Source of the DNA: Boesenbergia rotunda
Lineage: Eukaryota > Streptophyta > Magnoliopsida > Zingiberales > Zingiberaceae
Direction of reading: 5' to 3'
NCBI GenBank assembly: GCA_024364735.1
Contig: JAGFNQ010008723.1
Location: 18,896-82,895, forward strand
Length of the DNA stretch: 64,000 bases
Part shown: positions 21,838 through 32,955 of the stretch, piece after piece
How positions within the stretch are numbered: position 1 is the stretch's first letter
Layout of the letters: each line of letters begins with the position of its first letter
The notes under the pieces: generated by a model
The model's input: the letters and a program-made list of their open reading frames with translations, nothing else
Told to the model about the DNA's origin: nothing
Database searches by the model: none
Translations under genes and position numbers: made by a program

Positions 21838-23236
21838 TGTTGGTGCAAGATGCATCAGTGATGTCCTCCTCTATGTTTCAATGTTTAACAATATGCTTAA
21901 GTTAGTGATACATTGAACAAGGTAAGGGTGAGTCAAGAAATCAGTACCAAAGTGAAGAAAAGTCCTAGTTAACCTAGGCAATAAGTCTTGGTTCGAAGAA
22001 TTGGGCACTAAGTCCTGATCATGGATTGGGCACTAAATCCTGGCCGCGGGTTGGGCACCTAAGACCTGACCGAGGGTTAGGCATGAAGTCCTGATTCGAG
22101 GAATTGGGCAATAAGTCCTGGCCAAGGACTGGGCACCGAAGTTCTGACATAGGGTTGGGCAATAAGTCCTGGTCATAGACTAGGCATGAAGTCTTGATTC
22201 GAGAAATTGGGCAATAAGTCCTGGTCGAGAGCTGAGCACCGAAGTCTTGGTGAAAGCTGGGCAATAAGTCCTGGTCATAAGATTGGGCAAAAGTCCAACC
22301 GGTGCAGCCGGTTGGCAAACTTTTCCTGAGAGGAGTAGGTGAAAGGCATGTTCCCCTGGAAGGAACATTGGCATCGATTCGAACTAGGATTTCACGGAAA
22401 TCCGAAGTCAGAACCAATTCGTTAAGGATAAGAATATATATGTGCTTGTCTTGTGTTTGTATATCTTGCAAGTACCTAGAATTGGAGGCAAAGCAGGCAA
22501 ACAAACACACAAAGCAGCTGGAAGGCTGCTCCTGGGCGCCTGAATGGATACAGGCACCCAAGAGCATTCAGGCGCCCTGGATGCCAGGCACCTGAATGAA
22601 TCAGGCACCCAATAAGCTCCTAGGTGGATGAAGGTTTTATCAGCTTCGCGAAGATCGCAATTTGGATGGATTTTTTACCGCAACTGAGGCGCCCCATAGC
22701 AACACAGGCGCACAATAAGAGGCTATATAAAGGGGTTCGACCCCTCAACTCAAAACACCAATCACAACGACATTCTAAGTATTCTGTGAGAAGAAAATGT
22801 GCTAGAGACGAAGCTTTGCGACCAAGGAGGCTCCAGGAGGAAGTGCGTGGTACTTCGGAGTTCCAGATCGGCCGGGATCGTCGACTCTTGTTTGGTTTGA
22901 GTTTATTTAACGAAGTTAATTTTTAGTTATCTCTTGTGATTGTAACTCAACTGTAAGACAGGTTTCTCCGCCTCCGAAAAGTCCTGAAAGGAGACCATTA
23001 GTGGACGGGCGCTTCTCATGCTTAGGCCTTGGACGTACTGATGCTGAGGGGTTGGAAACCAAGTAAAACCCGCTTATCATCTGTGTCGTTTTATTTTTCA
23101 TTATTTCTATTTTCTGCTGCGCACTAACTCTTTGTCTAGAAAGAATGAACATCGAAGTTTCCAACAAGTTTCTGGAAAATTTTTACAAGTCGATATTCAC
23201 CCCTATCCCCCTCTATCGACGGCACCGGTCCCCACA
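21838..23236 (+). repeat. 3' LTR of element B
   Basis: TGTTGGTGCAAGATGC to TCCCCACA, 1399 bp. It has a degenerate hairpin-like array (CCTGACCGAGGGTTAGG and relatives, 22010-22290), an AGGCGCC palindrome group (22530-22700), TATATAAA at 22724-22731, and GTCGATA/TATCGAC around the C-rich segment at 23192-23220. Confidence 0.88.
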
Positions 23237-23924
23237 TTAAATAGGACTTTGTTTTACCTTGAATCGGATTTCTTGACTAACCCTTCCTTTGTCTAGTGTA
23301 TCACTAGCTTAAGCATATTGTTAAACATTGAAACACTAGAGGAGGACATCACCAATGCATCTTGCACCAACAATCTCCCCCTTTTTGATGTTTGACAATA
23401 TCTTAAGTTAGACTGAATTTAAGGGTTAAGTTATTATCCTTGGGATAAAATGGAAAAATTTTCTAACTTAAGCTTCTCTCTCCCCCTTTGTCATACATAA
23501 AAAAAATCTTGCGCCAACAATGAAAATTTTTCTTCTCTTTTTGAAAGTACTTAGGATAATTCTTTGAAATCATATAATTTTTTATAAAACATTTCAAAAC
23601 TCTACCCTTTTTATTTGAAAAAGACTAAGTACTAGTTTGTAAAGTATTATAAAAGAACCAAATATTTAAATTGCACCTAAAAAATATTTTGTACTTTGAA
23701 AAATATAATTTTTGAACTTAGAAGAAATTTGTACTTAGAAAAGATTTTCATTTAGAAAAAAATTTGCACTTAGAAAAGAGTTGCACTTAGAAAAGATTTT
23801 CACTTAGAAAAATATTGTGCATTTAAAAAGTATTCGTACTTTGAAACATATTTTTCACTTTAAAATATTTTTAAAAAAAAATCTTTTTAATAAAATTTTG
23901 TTGTGAAAACATAATATTTTACTT

Positions 23925-24815
23925 GACTTGGTTTCTTTTCCAGTTTGACACAATCCTAGGAAACCTTGTTAACTACAAGGTAATTTCCTTAAGTGTCCTA
24001 AAAATTCTTCGAACTCAAGTAAACATTATTTCAAATCGATTCAAAAGTCAAAAAGATTTTCAAAATAAGCTTTTTGAAGTTAATATTTTCAAAAGTCTTT
24101 ATTTTTGAATAGATATTGTATAATTTTGAAGATGAGTTTTAAACAAAAGATAATATTATGTTTTCAGAACGAATTTGAAAATACAGTGTATGAAAACATA
24201 ATACTTTTTGAAACTTTTAACATTTCTTTTAATTTGACCTCCCCCTAAGCTTGACCCATTCCTAGGAAGCTTGTTGACTACAAGTGATCTTCCTCTGAGT
24301 CTTAGGATTTGATTCAAACTAAAAAAAATTATGTAATAACTTTGAACAACAATCGTCAAAAATAAAATTAATCACTTTTGACTTAGACTCCCACTAAATC
24401 TAACACAATTCTAGGAGTTCTTGTAGATCATGAAGAAGACACCCTATGTGTCTTTAGGGTTTATCAAAATCAAAAGAGCAATAAGTACAATGCATTTTGA
24501 AATAGTATGATAAAAGACATAATTTAACAAATATTTCGAAGGATAAAATGAGTATTTAAGACAATTTTCAAAAAACACATTTTGAAATGATAGTAATTTT
24601 TAAAGCACAGTTTTCGAGAGACATTTTGAAATGATAGTATAATAATTTTTCAACGAAATTGTTTCGAAAAGGATATAATACGATTTTTTGAAAGATCTGA
24701 ATTTTCAAAAAATATATAACTTTTAAAAGAATAAAAACACTCCCCCTGTACCCGACACCGTCTGACTCTATCTAAGTGTCTTAAGGGACTTTAGTGTTGA
24801 CCTAAAAAGGTTTGT
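23925..24815 (-). repeat. Hairpin + GGGGGAG modules in B'
   Basis: The four modules of B in reverse: about 24745-24815, 24385-24480, 24232-24310 and 23925-24005, with CTCCCCCTAAGC and CTCCCCCTGTAC marking the G-rich ends on the other strand. Confidence 0.62.
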
Positions 24816-25184
24816 GTCTAAGAGTGTAGGTCAAATAATTTTTCGAAATGATATAATTTTTGAAAATGTAATATATATATATATATAAGCAATAAGGCAA
24901 TCATAAAATTCATAAAAATATTATTATGCTGAAACATTATTTTGAAACTAAATTTTTAGGAAAATATTCTAAGGATTTTGAAAATATTTTTGAAAAACAT
25001 CTGTCAATTAATTAGTCCTTAACATCTCACTCATTCTAAATGTCTCAATACAAGCAAGCATGGTTGCCTTATGAGTGTACTATGAGATGCTTGAATAATT
25101 TTTCTCAATTTATTTATAGACTGGTTAACCTTGAGTTAGATTTGAGTTTAATCAATTCGTAAATTAAAAGTAGATTTCAATAAT

Positions 25185-25342
25185 CGACTTCCAGGTCTTG
25201 GCGAGGCACAGAGGCCTTCTTTGGTCGTAGCCTTATTGGATCATCAACCCTTTCCTTAGACAAAGCCTTTTAATGAAATAACACCTTTATTTTACTTTTT
25301 GAAAAATTCTGGTCTAACTAGTCTAGAATGTGGCGAGATAGT
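25185..25342 (-). other. Conserved structured block of B', 3' part
   Basis: Reverse of 19610-19768 (CTTCCAGGTCTTGGCGAGGC and following). The remaining part of the block lies at 44354-44480 beyond the inserted elements C and D. Confidence 0.75.
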
Positions 25343-26681
25343 TGTTGGGGCAGACAGCACCCAAGTCAAACCTGTGTTTTGATAAATGGCAAAGGGTTCA
25401 AAAGTTAAGTCTTATTTGTTTTCTAACATGCTACGTAAGTGTGCAGATTCAAGACCTAGCAAAGGACTGCTAGGCACCTGGCGAAGGACTGCCAGGATAC
25501 AAGACCTAGCGAAGGACTGCTAGGCACCTGGCGAAGGAATGCCAGGAGACAAAGACCTAGCGAAGGGCTACTAGGCACCAGGCAAAGGACATCTTGGATC
25601 TGAAGACCTAGCGAAGGAATGCTAGGCACCAGGCGAAGGACAGCTTGGTACTGAAGACCTGGCGAAGGACTGTTGGGCAAAAGTCCAACCGGAGGAGCCG
25701 GTTGGCGACAGGTAAACTCTCCTGAGGAGTAGGTGAGGACGCGTTCCCCGTTGAGGGAACAGTAGGCGTCGGTTCGACCTAGGGATCCATTTTGGAAACC
25801 CAAAGTCAGAACCAAGACAGCTAAGGCTGTATAAAACTAACAACTTACTGCTTTATGTTGTTTCTTGGACTAACCCTGGATGCAGGACCGAAGGAACGAG
25901 TGTCTGCAGCTCAGAGAGCCTCAAAGGAGTGAGGCAGCAGCTGAGTAGGGTGCCCTGAGTGTCCCGGGCGCCCCCAAGGTGAACACAAAATAGATGAAGC
26001 AAAAGGAGCTTCGGCTGAATACTGGCGGGGCGCCCCCAGCAGCCAGGGCGCCCCGCGCTTGAACTCACCGAGGAGGATAAGCCTCATCCAGCCGAAACTC
26101 ACGCTGAAAAGGTCAGCCAGGGCGCCCTCTGCTTCTCGGGCGCCCCTGTCAAGGATTTATCCCGATTTTGAAGGGATAACTCGCTGACCACGAAGTAAGC
26201 GGATCACAGGCCACATGGAGGGCACCCCCGTGCTCCCGGGCGCCCTCAGAACCCTATAAAAGGCCCTCGACCCCTCAAGCTTCGACACAACTTCTTCCAA
26301 CACTGTGACGTTCTTCTGCTCTTGCGCTTCGCTCCAGAAACCTCCCAACTCGACACGAAAGCGCCGACGACGTCCCTCTGCTCCGAGAAACATCCCATAT
26401 CGGACGTCGGTAATGAAGAACCAATTTTTCTTTTCTGTTATACTACTACTGTACTACAACTGTAATCTTTTGTAAGAATCTTTGCGCGATTATAGAATTA
26501 CCCTCAGTAAACGGTCAACGACCGTTGGCCTTGGAGTAGGAGTCGACCCAGGCTCCGAACCAAGTAAAAATACCTGTGTTTGTGATTGTTTATTTATTCC
26601 GCTGCGTACTTGCTCTAATATTATTCCGAAAAGTTTTTTAACGATATTCACCCCCCCTCTATCGTTTCTCTCGATCCAACA
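25343..26681 (+). repeat. 5' LTR of element C
   Basis: TGTTGGGGCAGAC to GATCCAACA, 1339 bp. Hairpin array 25450-25680, GC palindromes 25946-26250, TATAAAA 26255-26261, and the inverted repeat AACGATA/TATCGTT around CCCCCCC (26640-26667). Confidence 0.92.
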
Positions 26682-26907
26682 AGTGGTATCAGAGCGGGGA
26701 AGCTCAAATTTGGTGCAACCACCAATTTGAGAATTTTTTCGGATTTTTATGAATTTTTTATTATTTTTTTTTCTTTCGTTCGAAATTTTTCTCGTAAGTC
26801 GAGGATTGGTGCAACACCCTTCGACAAATATTTTCTTCTTTATCCCGCACTACTAATCCAAGACCAAGTCTTGGGATATCTTTATCTTTTTCTTAAGTTT
26901 CAGATAA
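26682..26907 (+). promoter_or_regulatory. Primer-binding site and leader hairpins of C
   Basis: TGGTATCAGAGC at 26684-26695. A hairpin with arms CTCAAATTTGGTG and CACCAATTTGAG spans 26703-26731, identical to A. The second hairpin near 26798-26825 uses arms GTCGA/TCGAC where A has CGAG/CTCG, with GGTGCAAC kept in the loop. Confidence 0.7.
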
Positions 26908-28497
26908 ATGGTCATGCAAGAAGGATTCAGCATTGCAAGACCACCTCTCTTCAATGGGGAGGATTTCTCCTACTAGAAGAGCAGGATGGAGGTCCACCTG
27001 AAAACTCAGGTGGACATGTGGATAATCATCCAGTCTGGACTGGAGATTCCGAAGAATGCTGAAGGAGTACCGCAAACCTACTCAGAATGGGACAACGCTC
27101 TGAAACGCAAAATTGAAGCCGATGCAAAGGCGACTCAGACCCTCCAATGCGGCTTAACAAAAGAGGAGCTGAACCGGGTGGGTCCGTTCAACAGTGCCAA
27201 GGAGCTGTGGGCGAAACTGATCGAGCTGCACGAAGGAACATCAGACACTCGGATCAGCAAGAGAGATTTGCTCCTGAACAAGCTGTATACCATCAAAATG
27301 ACTGACAACGAAACGGCAGCGCAGCTTCACACCCGAATCCAAGAACTAATGAACGGTCTACACACTATTGGTCACAAGGTCGAAAACTGTGACCTAATAA
27401 GGTATGCTTTAAACGCTTTCCCGAGAAACACCTTGTGGGCATCTATGTTAGATGCATACAAGGTTTCAAGGGACCTTTCAAAAATAAAATTAGATGAACT
27501 TTTTTCTGAACTAGGCTGCAATCTGGCCGAGAAAGGTATTGCCTTTGTTGCAGGAAAAATTGGAAGGACAACAAAGAAGAAGCCTCAACCTGAACCCGAG
27601 TCTAACTCAGACTCAAACTCAGAAGACGAAGAAGGAGATCGACCTGAGCTGGTCCGACTGGCCCGAAGCTACTACAAAAAATTGAAGAACCAAAGCAACA
27701 GATGGAAAACAAGCCGAAGAAAGGACGAACCAGCTGAACCCACAAATGAAAAGAACAAGCCCAATGTGACCTGCTACGAGTGCAAGAAGAAAGGTCACTA
27801 CAAGACGGAGTGTCCAAACCTAAAGGAGACCAAGAAGACAAGAAGAAAGAAAGCACTACAAGCAAACTGGGATGAATCTTCCTCAGAAGAAGAAGAAGAG
27901 GCACCCCAGTCAAACCTACTAGCTCTGACTGCCTCCGAAGAACTTGAGACCGAGTCAGAGTTAGAGCAGAATGACGGAAAACTCACTTTTTCAGAAGATG
28001 GTGAAATCACTGTAAGTGGATTTTCAAGATTACAATTATGTGAATTGATATCCTATCTTTCTCGAGATTTGGCGAAAGCTAAACTCCGAGTCGAATCTCT
28101 CCGACAGGAAGTAAAACTCCTGAAAGAGAGAGCAGACTCTGAACCCTTAACTGAGAAGGTTCAAGAAGGAACCTCTGCTCAAGTTGAAAAACTTGACTCA
28201 GAGAACTCTTTCTTGAAAACTCAAGTTAAGGATCTTAGATCTGCCTTAGAACGATTCACTTCTGGTTCCAAGGGTCTTGACATGATTCTTGGAAAACAGA
28301 AGTCGGTTCTAAATCGATCCGGACTAGGCTATAGAACCAAATCTAGGCAAAGATCCTACTATGCTGTACTGAACCAATCCAGACCCAAAGTTCAGGCATG
28401 GGTACCTAAAATGTGCCTGAACAAACAAACTGGATCAAATCAGTATTGGATCCCCAAGACAAGATTCACATCTTGCCAAACCATATCGTGGCTTTAG
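26908..28497 (+). pseudogene. gag of element C (one nonsense codon)
   Basis: A 530-codon reading frame from ATG 26908, open except for TAG at 26974-26976 (codon 23), where D and E have Trp in FxYW. Downstream it is intact: UBN2-type core about residues 60-190 (LQCGLTKEELN, FPRNTLWASMLDAYK), acidic linker, one CCHC zinc knuckle CYECKKKGHYKTEC (near 27772), a Ser/Glu-rich segment and a coiled-coil-like C-terminal third. Gag would form the particle and bind RNA. An internal Met at 26986 could start a 503-residue product lacking the first 26 residues. Same family as the gags of D and E. Confidence 0.88.
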
Positions 28498-28610
28498 TCC
28501 AGGGGGAGCCAAATTAAAAACCATATTTATTGTTAGATAAAGCCCAACTTTCTTTGTCTTTAAATTGCATGTTTGCTTGTTTATTTAATTTCTGCAATTT
28601 GCCATGTTTA

Positions 28611-28926
28611 GATTTAGGAATGGTTAGTTTAAGGACTGAACTAACTTAACTGAAATTTGACAACATAGTATTGGGTGGCGGTGAGATGATAGTACGTTAG
28701 GGAAACCAATTCTAATAAGGTCAAGTATTCTTTACTTGGTCTCTTTAGACTGGTGAAACTAGCCGAAGCTACCGATCCAAGACCCAAACTAGTTAGACCA
28801 TAATTTTCCAAAGATCAATTTTGAAAATGAAATTTCACTGAAAGACTTTGTCAAGGAAAGGGTTGATGATCCAATAAGGCTACGGCCAAAGAAGGCCTAG
28901 TGCCTCGCCAAGACCTGGAAGCCAAT
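28611..28926 (+). other. Conserved structured non-coding block, copy in C
   Basis: Begins about 115 bp after gag. GGTCAAGTA/TACTTGGTC hairpin (about 28720-28742), then CTGGT..AACTAG/CTAGTT..ACCA stem (28751-28801), then GGCCAAAGAAGGCC. All recognisable parts of the A and B copies are present in the same order. Confidence 0.72.
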
Positions 28927-29327
28927 ATTTGAAATTCAAATTCAAACTAGTCTTTGTCAAATTCGAATCTAACACAAACTTTCAGTTAATTATAGATTCA
29001 AACATTTTTTTCAAATTAAAAACCAACTGTTTTCAAAATTAAATTAAGTTTTTCAAAACGAATCATAAATTTTTCAAATTAAATCTATCCATTAAAACCT
29101 GTCTCACAAAACCTATAAAGCTAACATAATTGATATCCCTAGATTGGGTGGGACGGCAAACTTAATGAAAATTCATTTAATAACTACACTTTTTTCAAAC
29201 ATTTAGTTTAGAACGGCACTGACTTAACGCTAGGCAAACCATGGCTAAAACAGTCAAATCAGGTCAAACATGGTCAAGCAAGTCAAATCTGGTTAAATAC
29301 AGTCTTTTACGGTCAAAAACAGTCGTT

Positions 29328-29627
29328 TAGGGCGCCCAAACCCTTGCGGGCGCCCCGAGGCTGGTCAAATGCAGCTTTCTGCCACTGCATGCTGACTAGG
29401 GCGCCCGGGTGCTCCCGGGCGCCCCCGTATAGTCCTTCAACGGCAGAAAGCTGCCAAAAGGCAGCCACAGCCCTGGCCAGGGCGCCCTCGCCATCTAGGG
29501 CGCCCGAAACTGCCCTATAAAAGGGGCTCCATACCCCCTTCTTCTCCTCACACTCAAACTTCTACTTCTCTTCAACTCTCTACCCTCCAAGAGATCTTGC
29601 AACCCTCTCGAGCTCTCATCTTCAACA
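29328..29627 (+). promoter_or_regulatory. Internal promoter-like region of C (GC palindromes + TATA)
   Basis: Four pairs of GGGCGCCC-type palindromes (29330-29505) followed by GCCC TATAAAA GGGGC (TATA box 29516-29522). A pyrimidine-rich leader with CTTCTTCTCC and CTCTTCAACTCTC ends at ATG 29628. The arrangement copies the U3 promoter of the LTR but lies within the element, upstream of the extra ORF. Confidence 0.65.
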
Positions 29628-31248
29628 ATGCCTCCCCGAGCAGCCCGGTATAATTTTTTTAATTAAGTTAATTTTTAATTTTTTTAATGCAATTCCTTCA
29701 TACTTTCTTTAAATGCATATCGACCAAACCAGGCAGAACCCGGTACCCAACCTAGTCTTGATCCTAGTTTCCGAATTTAGAACTATGTAATAAGTTCGAT
29801 CATACGACCTATAAACCTATCAAGACGAGCTACTTAAATAGACAATACCCAATCCTGTCCCTTAGCAATGAACGTTATAAACTTTTACCAACTTGACAAT
29901 CTCGTATTCTGCACCCATCCAATTAACACATCCTTATGTGCAGAATTTTACAACAACATAATTAGACAGGATGGTCTCATGTTCGTCACCACTGTCCAAG
30001 GAATTCCCTTAACAATCACACCTACACTACTCAACCGATTTCTAGGACTACGATTCTCGCAGTCCACCTTCTGTTGTTACCCTCCTAGGGAGCCTCCCTT
30101 TGATGAGCCTCCCTTTGATGCTCCCTACTCTCACATTACCTTAGATACGTTACACTCTTACTTCTTTAGGCAACCCCTGGCCGGACGATTTCAGTCTGTC
30201 GACCTACAGGTTCAGGACTACGCTCTATATAGAGTTATAGTCTGATGTATTCTGCCCTTATCTACTAGAGACGTCGCTACTATGCGACCATTCCACACCT
30301 TCCTCCTATATGCCTTGATTCATCAGCTAGACATCGACATAGGACTTCAGATGTTTCATGCTATCCTACATGCGTCCAGTGTTACCACGCAAGGGCGGGT
30401 ACGCACTCCCTACTGCCACATTATCACATCCATTTTACATCACCACGGTCGGAACATCACCGAGGGAGAGATGGCCGCCTTGACTGATTACGACGAGATA
30501 GGATATAGAAACTTCTCCTTAGCTGGTATAGAGGTTTCCGGTACCGGGGTCTTGTCCTGGAGACGTCAGAGAGCAGCTCCCCAGATCGACTCAGACGAGG
30601 AGGTTGAAGTCGATGTCGCCGATTTGGCAGCAGAGGCTCGAGCACACATTGACGAGCCCCCTCCACCAACGCTCTACGAGAGAGTGACACGGCTGGAGAC
30701 ACAGGTCCAGAGCCTCCGAGAGGAAGTGGAGGCAAACCATGCTGAGCAGATGGAGACAAATAGGGGCTATTGTAACGACCCAGAAAATTCTCTTAATATT
30801 TTATGAAAATATTGAACATATTTAAATAATTTTCCGAAGGACCTAGAGGTATTAATACCAACTTTGGCCTAGAAAACCCATGTTTTCTCATTTAAATTGA
30901 GAAAACTCAACACTAATGGGTCATATATGGGCTTTTTAGTACCATAACTATAGGGGGATTTTAGGTAGAGATTAGTATAAATATGAGTAGGATTTAATTA
31001 GACATATTAGCATGACTATGGGTAAGTCTTAGCTTAATTTTCCTATGTAAATGGAGACATTAGGTATTAATGGGCCTTAAATGGGTCCCAAAAAAAAATA
31101 GGTCTTAATTAGGTAAAAATTAATATAAATATAAAAGGATTTTATTTAGGAATATTAGCATAATTATGGGTGATTTTAGGAGAATTTTTGAAATAAAGGG
31201 GAATTTTCGAAAATAAGAAAAAGGATTTAAATAAAATAAAAATAAAGG

Positions 31249-31316
31249 TGCATGGGCCAAGGATTGAACCTTGGACCTCTTGTACAACCATGAATGCTTT
31301 AACCAACTCACCTAGT
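31249..31316 (-). ncRNA. Antisense tRNA-like module in G1b
   Basis: Minus strand: TAGGTGAGTTGGTTA (A-box-like), then GAGGTCCAAGGTTCAATCC, which contains GGTTCAATCC, a match to the Pol III B-box consensus GGTTCRANYCY up to its last base. T-stem CCAAGG/CCTTGG. A T-run (TTTATTTTTATTTTATT) follows within 10 bp. The best preserved B box of the five modules. Confidence 0.6.
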
Positions 31317-31736
31317 AAAGAATTCTTATGAGGAAATGAAGTGGATGGTGGTTAAGGAGTAGAAGAAGATGAAGGGCCATGGAGAGACTTTTCATTTACC
31401 TCTTTAATGGGTGATAAATAGGGGGGTTTGGGAGTTACTTCTTCTTCTCATTCCTTGCATTTTCGAAACTCATTCTCCCCTCATCCTAGCCGAACACCCA
31501 AGGAAAGGTTCTCCCTTGGAAAAGCTCCACAAGGGGTCTTATCTCCAAGGTCTAAGAGTTTTTCAATGATACAAGGACAAGGGTGTGCAAGGGTCCAAAG
31601 ATCTTACCATTTCCTCCTCTTTCAAGGTTCGAAAAATCAAGAGAATCTAAGGTAAGACTCCCTCACCTGTGGTATAATAGTTCCCTATGATTCCCATGAT
31701 TTTTAGCATGATATATGGGTTAGTTTTTGGATTTGA

Positions 31737-32284
31737 TGTTGAAAGGAAACAAAACCAAGGTCCCTATGTTTATGGGTTTCGGCCACCATGATTTAAATGT
31801 CTATAAATATGTTAAAAATCTTTATAATGTTATTTAATGTTCCCTTATAATGTGTAGAGGATAAGTATAATTTTTGTGGAATTTTTGGAGTACCCTAGGA
31901 CACTCTAGGGTTTCGGCCAACATGAAAGGGACAAAAACCAAGGTCCCTATGTTTATGGGTTTCAGCCACCATGATTTAAATGTCTATAAATATGTTAAAA
32001 ATCTTTATAATGTTATTTAATGTTCTCTTATGATGTGTAGAGGTTAAGTATAATTTTTGGGAATTTTTGGAGTACCCTAGGACACTCTAGGGTTTCGGCC
32101 AACATGAAAGAAACAAAACCAAGAACCCTAAGCTTGAGGGTTTCGGCCACTATGATTTATGTGTCTATAACTATGCTAAAAACCTTGATAATGTTTTTTT
32201 TAAATGTTCTCTGATGATGTTAGAGATTAAATATAATTTTTGAGAATTTTGGGGTACCCTAGAGACCCTATATGTTTCGGCCAA
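31737..32284 (+). repeat. Threefold repeat of about 180 bp in G1b
   Basis: Three diverging copies of a segment running from ACAAAACCAAG through GGTTTCGGCCACCATGATTT to CTAGGGTTTCGGCCAACATG. The G1a LTR has the corresponding segment once. Confidence 0.8.
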
Positions 32285-32704
32285 CCTCAAGGACCCAAGG
32301 ATTAGGGTGAGTTCTAAACTTCAAGTATACATTTGATATGTTGTCATGATATAAGGATGATGGAGGATGATTATGTAAATTTCCACACGGTCTAGAGACT
32401 ACATATGTTTCGGCCAAGAAGGAATAATAAGAAAAAAGTTATGATTTATTTCAAGTAAGGGCTCCAGTGGCTCTATGGTGAAATGTGATTAGTGTCTTAT
32501 GATTGATTGGGGATTTTAATGGAATTTTTCCATACCCCCATGGGCCTTATGGATTTCGGCCAAGGCAGGTATCTAGGGTTTGGGATAGAGTTAGGACCCA
32601 AAGAATGATGGTTTATGCTCATTATAAAGTATACGTAAAGGTTCAAGCATGTGATGGAAATTAAGTTACCCATAACCCTAACCTTAAGCACCATACTTTA
32701 TGTT

Positions 32705-32955
32705 TGTATGTTATGATAAAAATGATGCCATGATAAGTATCTTATGTTTATGTTCATGATAAGAATGATGCCATGATAAGTATCTTATGTTTATGTTCAT
32801 GATAAGAATGATGCCATGATAAGTATGTTACGTTTATGTTCATGATAAGAATAATGTCACGACAAGTATGTTATGTCTATGTTCATGATAAGAAGGATGC
32901 CATGATAAATATGTTATGATCATGTTCATGATAAGAATGATGCCATGATAAGTAT
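32705..32955 (+). repeat. 48-bp tandem array in G1b
   Basis: Five copies of TTATGTTTATGTTCATGATA plus AGAATGATGCCATGATAAGT, with minor changes. Confidence 0.85.

Larger units (their letters stand above)
4180..23236 (+). mobile_element. Element B: non-autonomous copia-type element, interrupted by A
   Basis: 5' LTR in two pieces (4180-5362, 16886-17088; its start was lost to X), a primer site, a broken ORF, conserved block, modules and 3' LTR 21838-23236. The internal region without A is about 4.75 kb and has no polymerase. The following sequence TTAAA at 23237 would be the right target duplication, but the left end is not visible. B lies directly against the inverted relative B'. Confidence 0.75.
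23237..25342 (-). mobile_element. B': inverted family-B element, first fragment
   Basis: 23237-23372 is the reverse of the first part of a family B LTR. It is followed by the reversed polypurine tract (ATCTCCCCCTTTTT) and the reversed B-type 3' non-coding region. It is broken at 25342 by element C and resumes at 44354. Because B abuts it, B probably inserted into this LTR. Confidence 0.82.

Noticed and set aside
22019..22567. 182-codon minus-strand ORF in the B LTR
   Set aside because: Product of a degenerate tandem repeat in the LTR; no domain and no conservation in the other B LTR.
29628..29740. Intron between MPPRAAR and the main part of the extra ORF
   Set aside because: A GT donor at 29648 and an AG acceptor at 29731-29732 exist, but the phases do not join to the open frame.
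29868..30806. Envelope-like gene
   Set aside because: No signal peptide or membrane segment; the position after gag and a transposon-like domain fit better.
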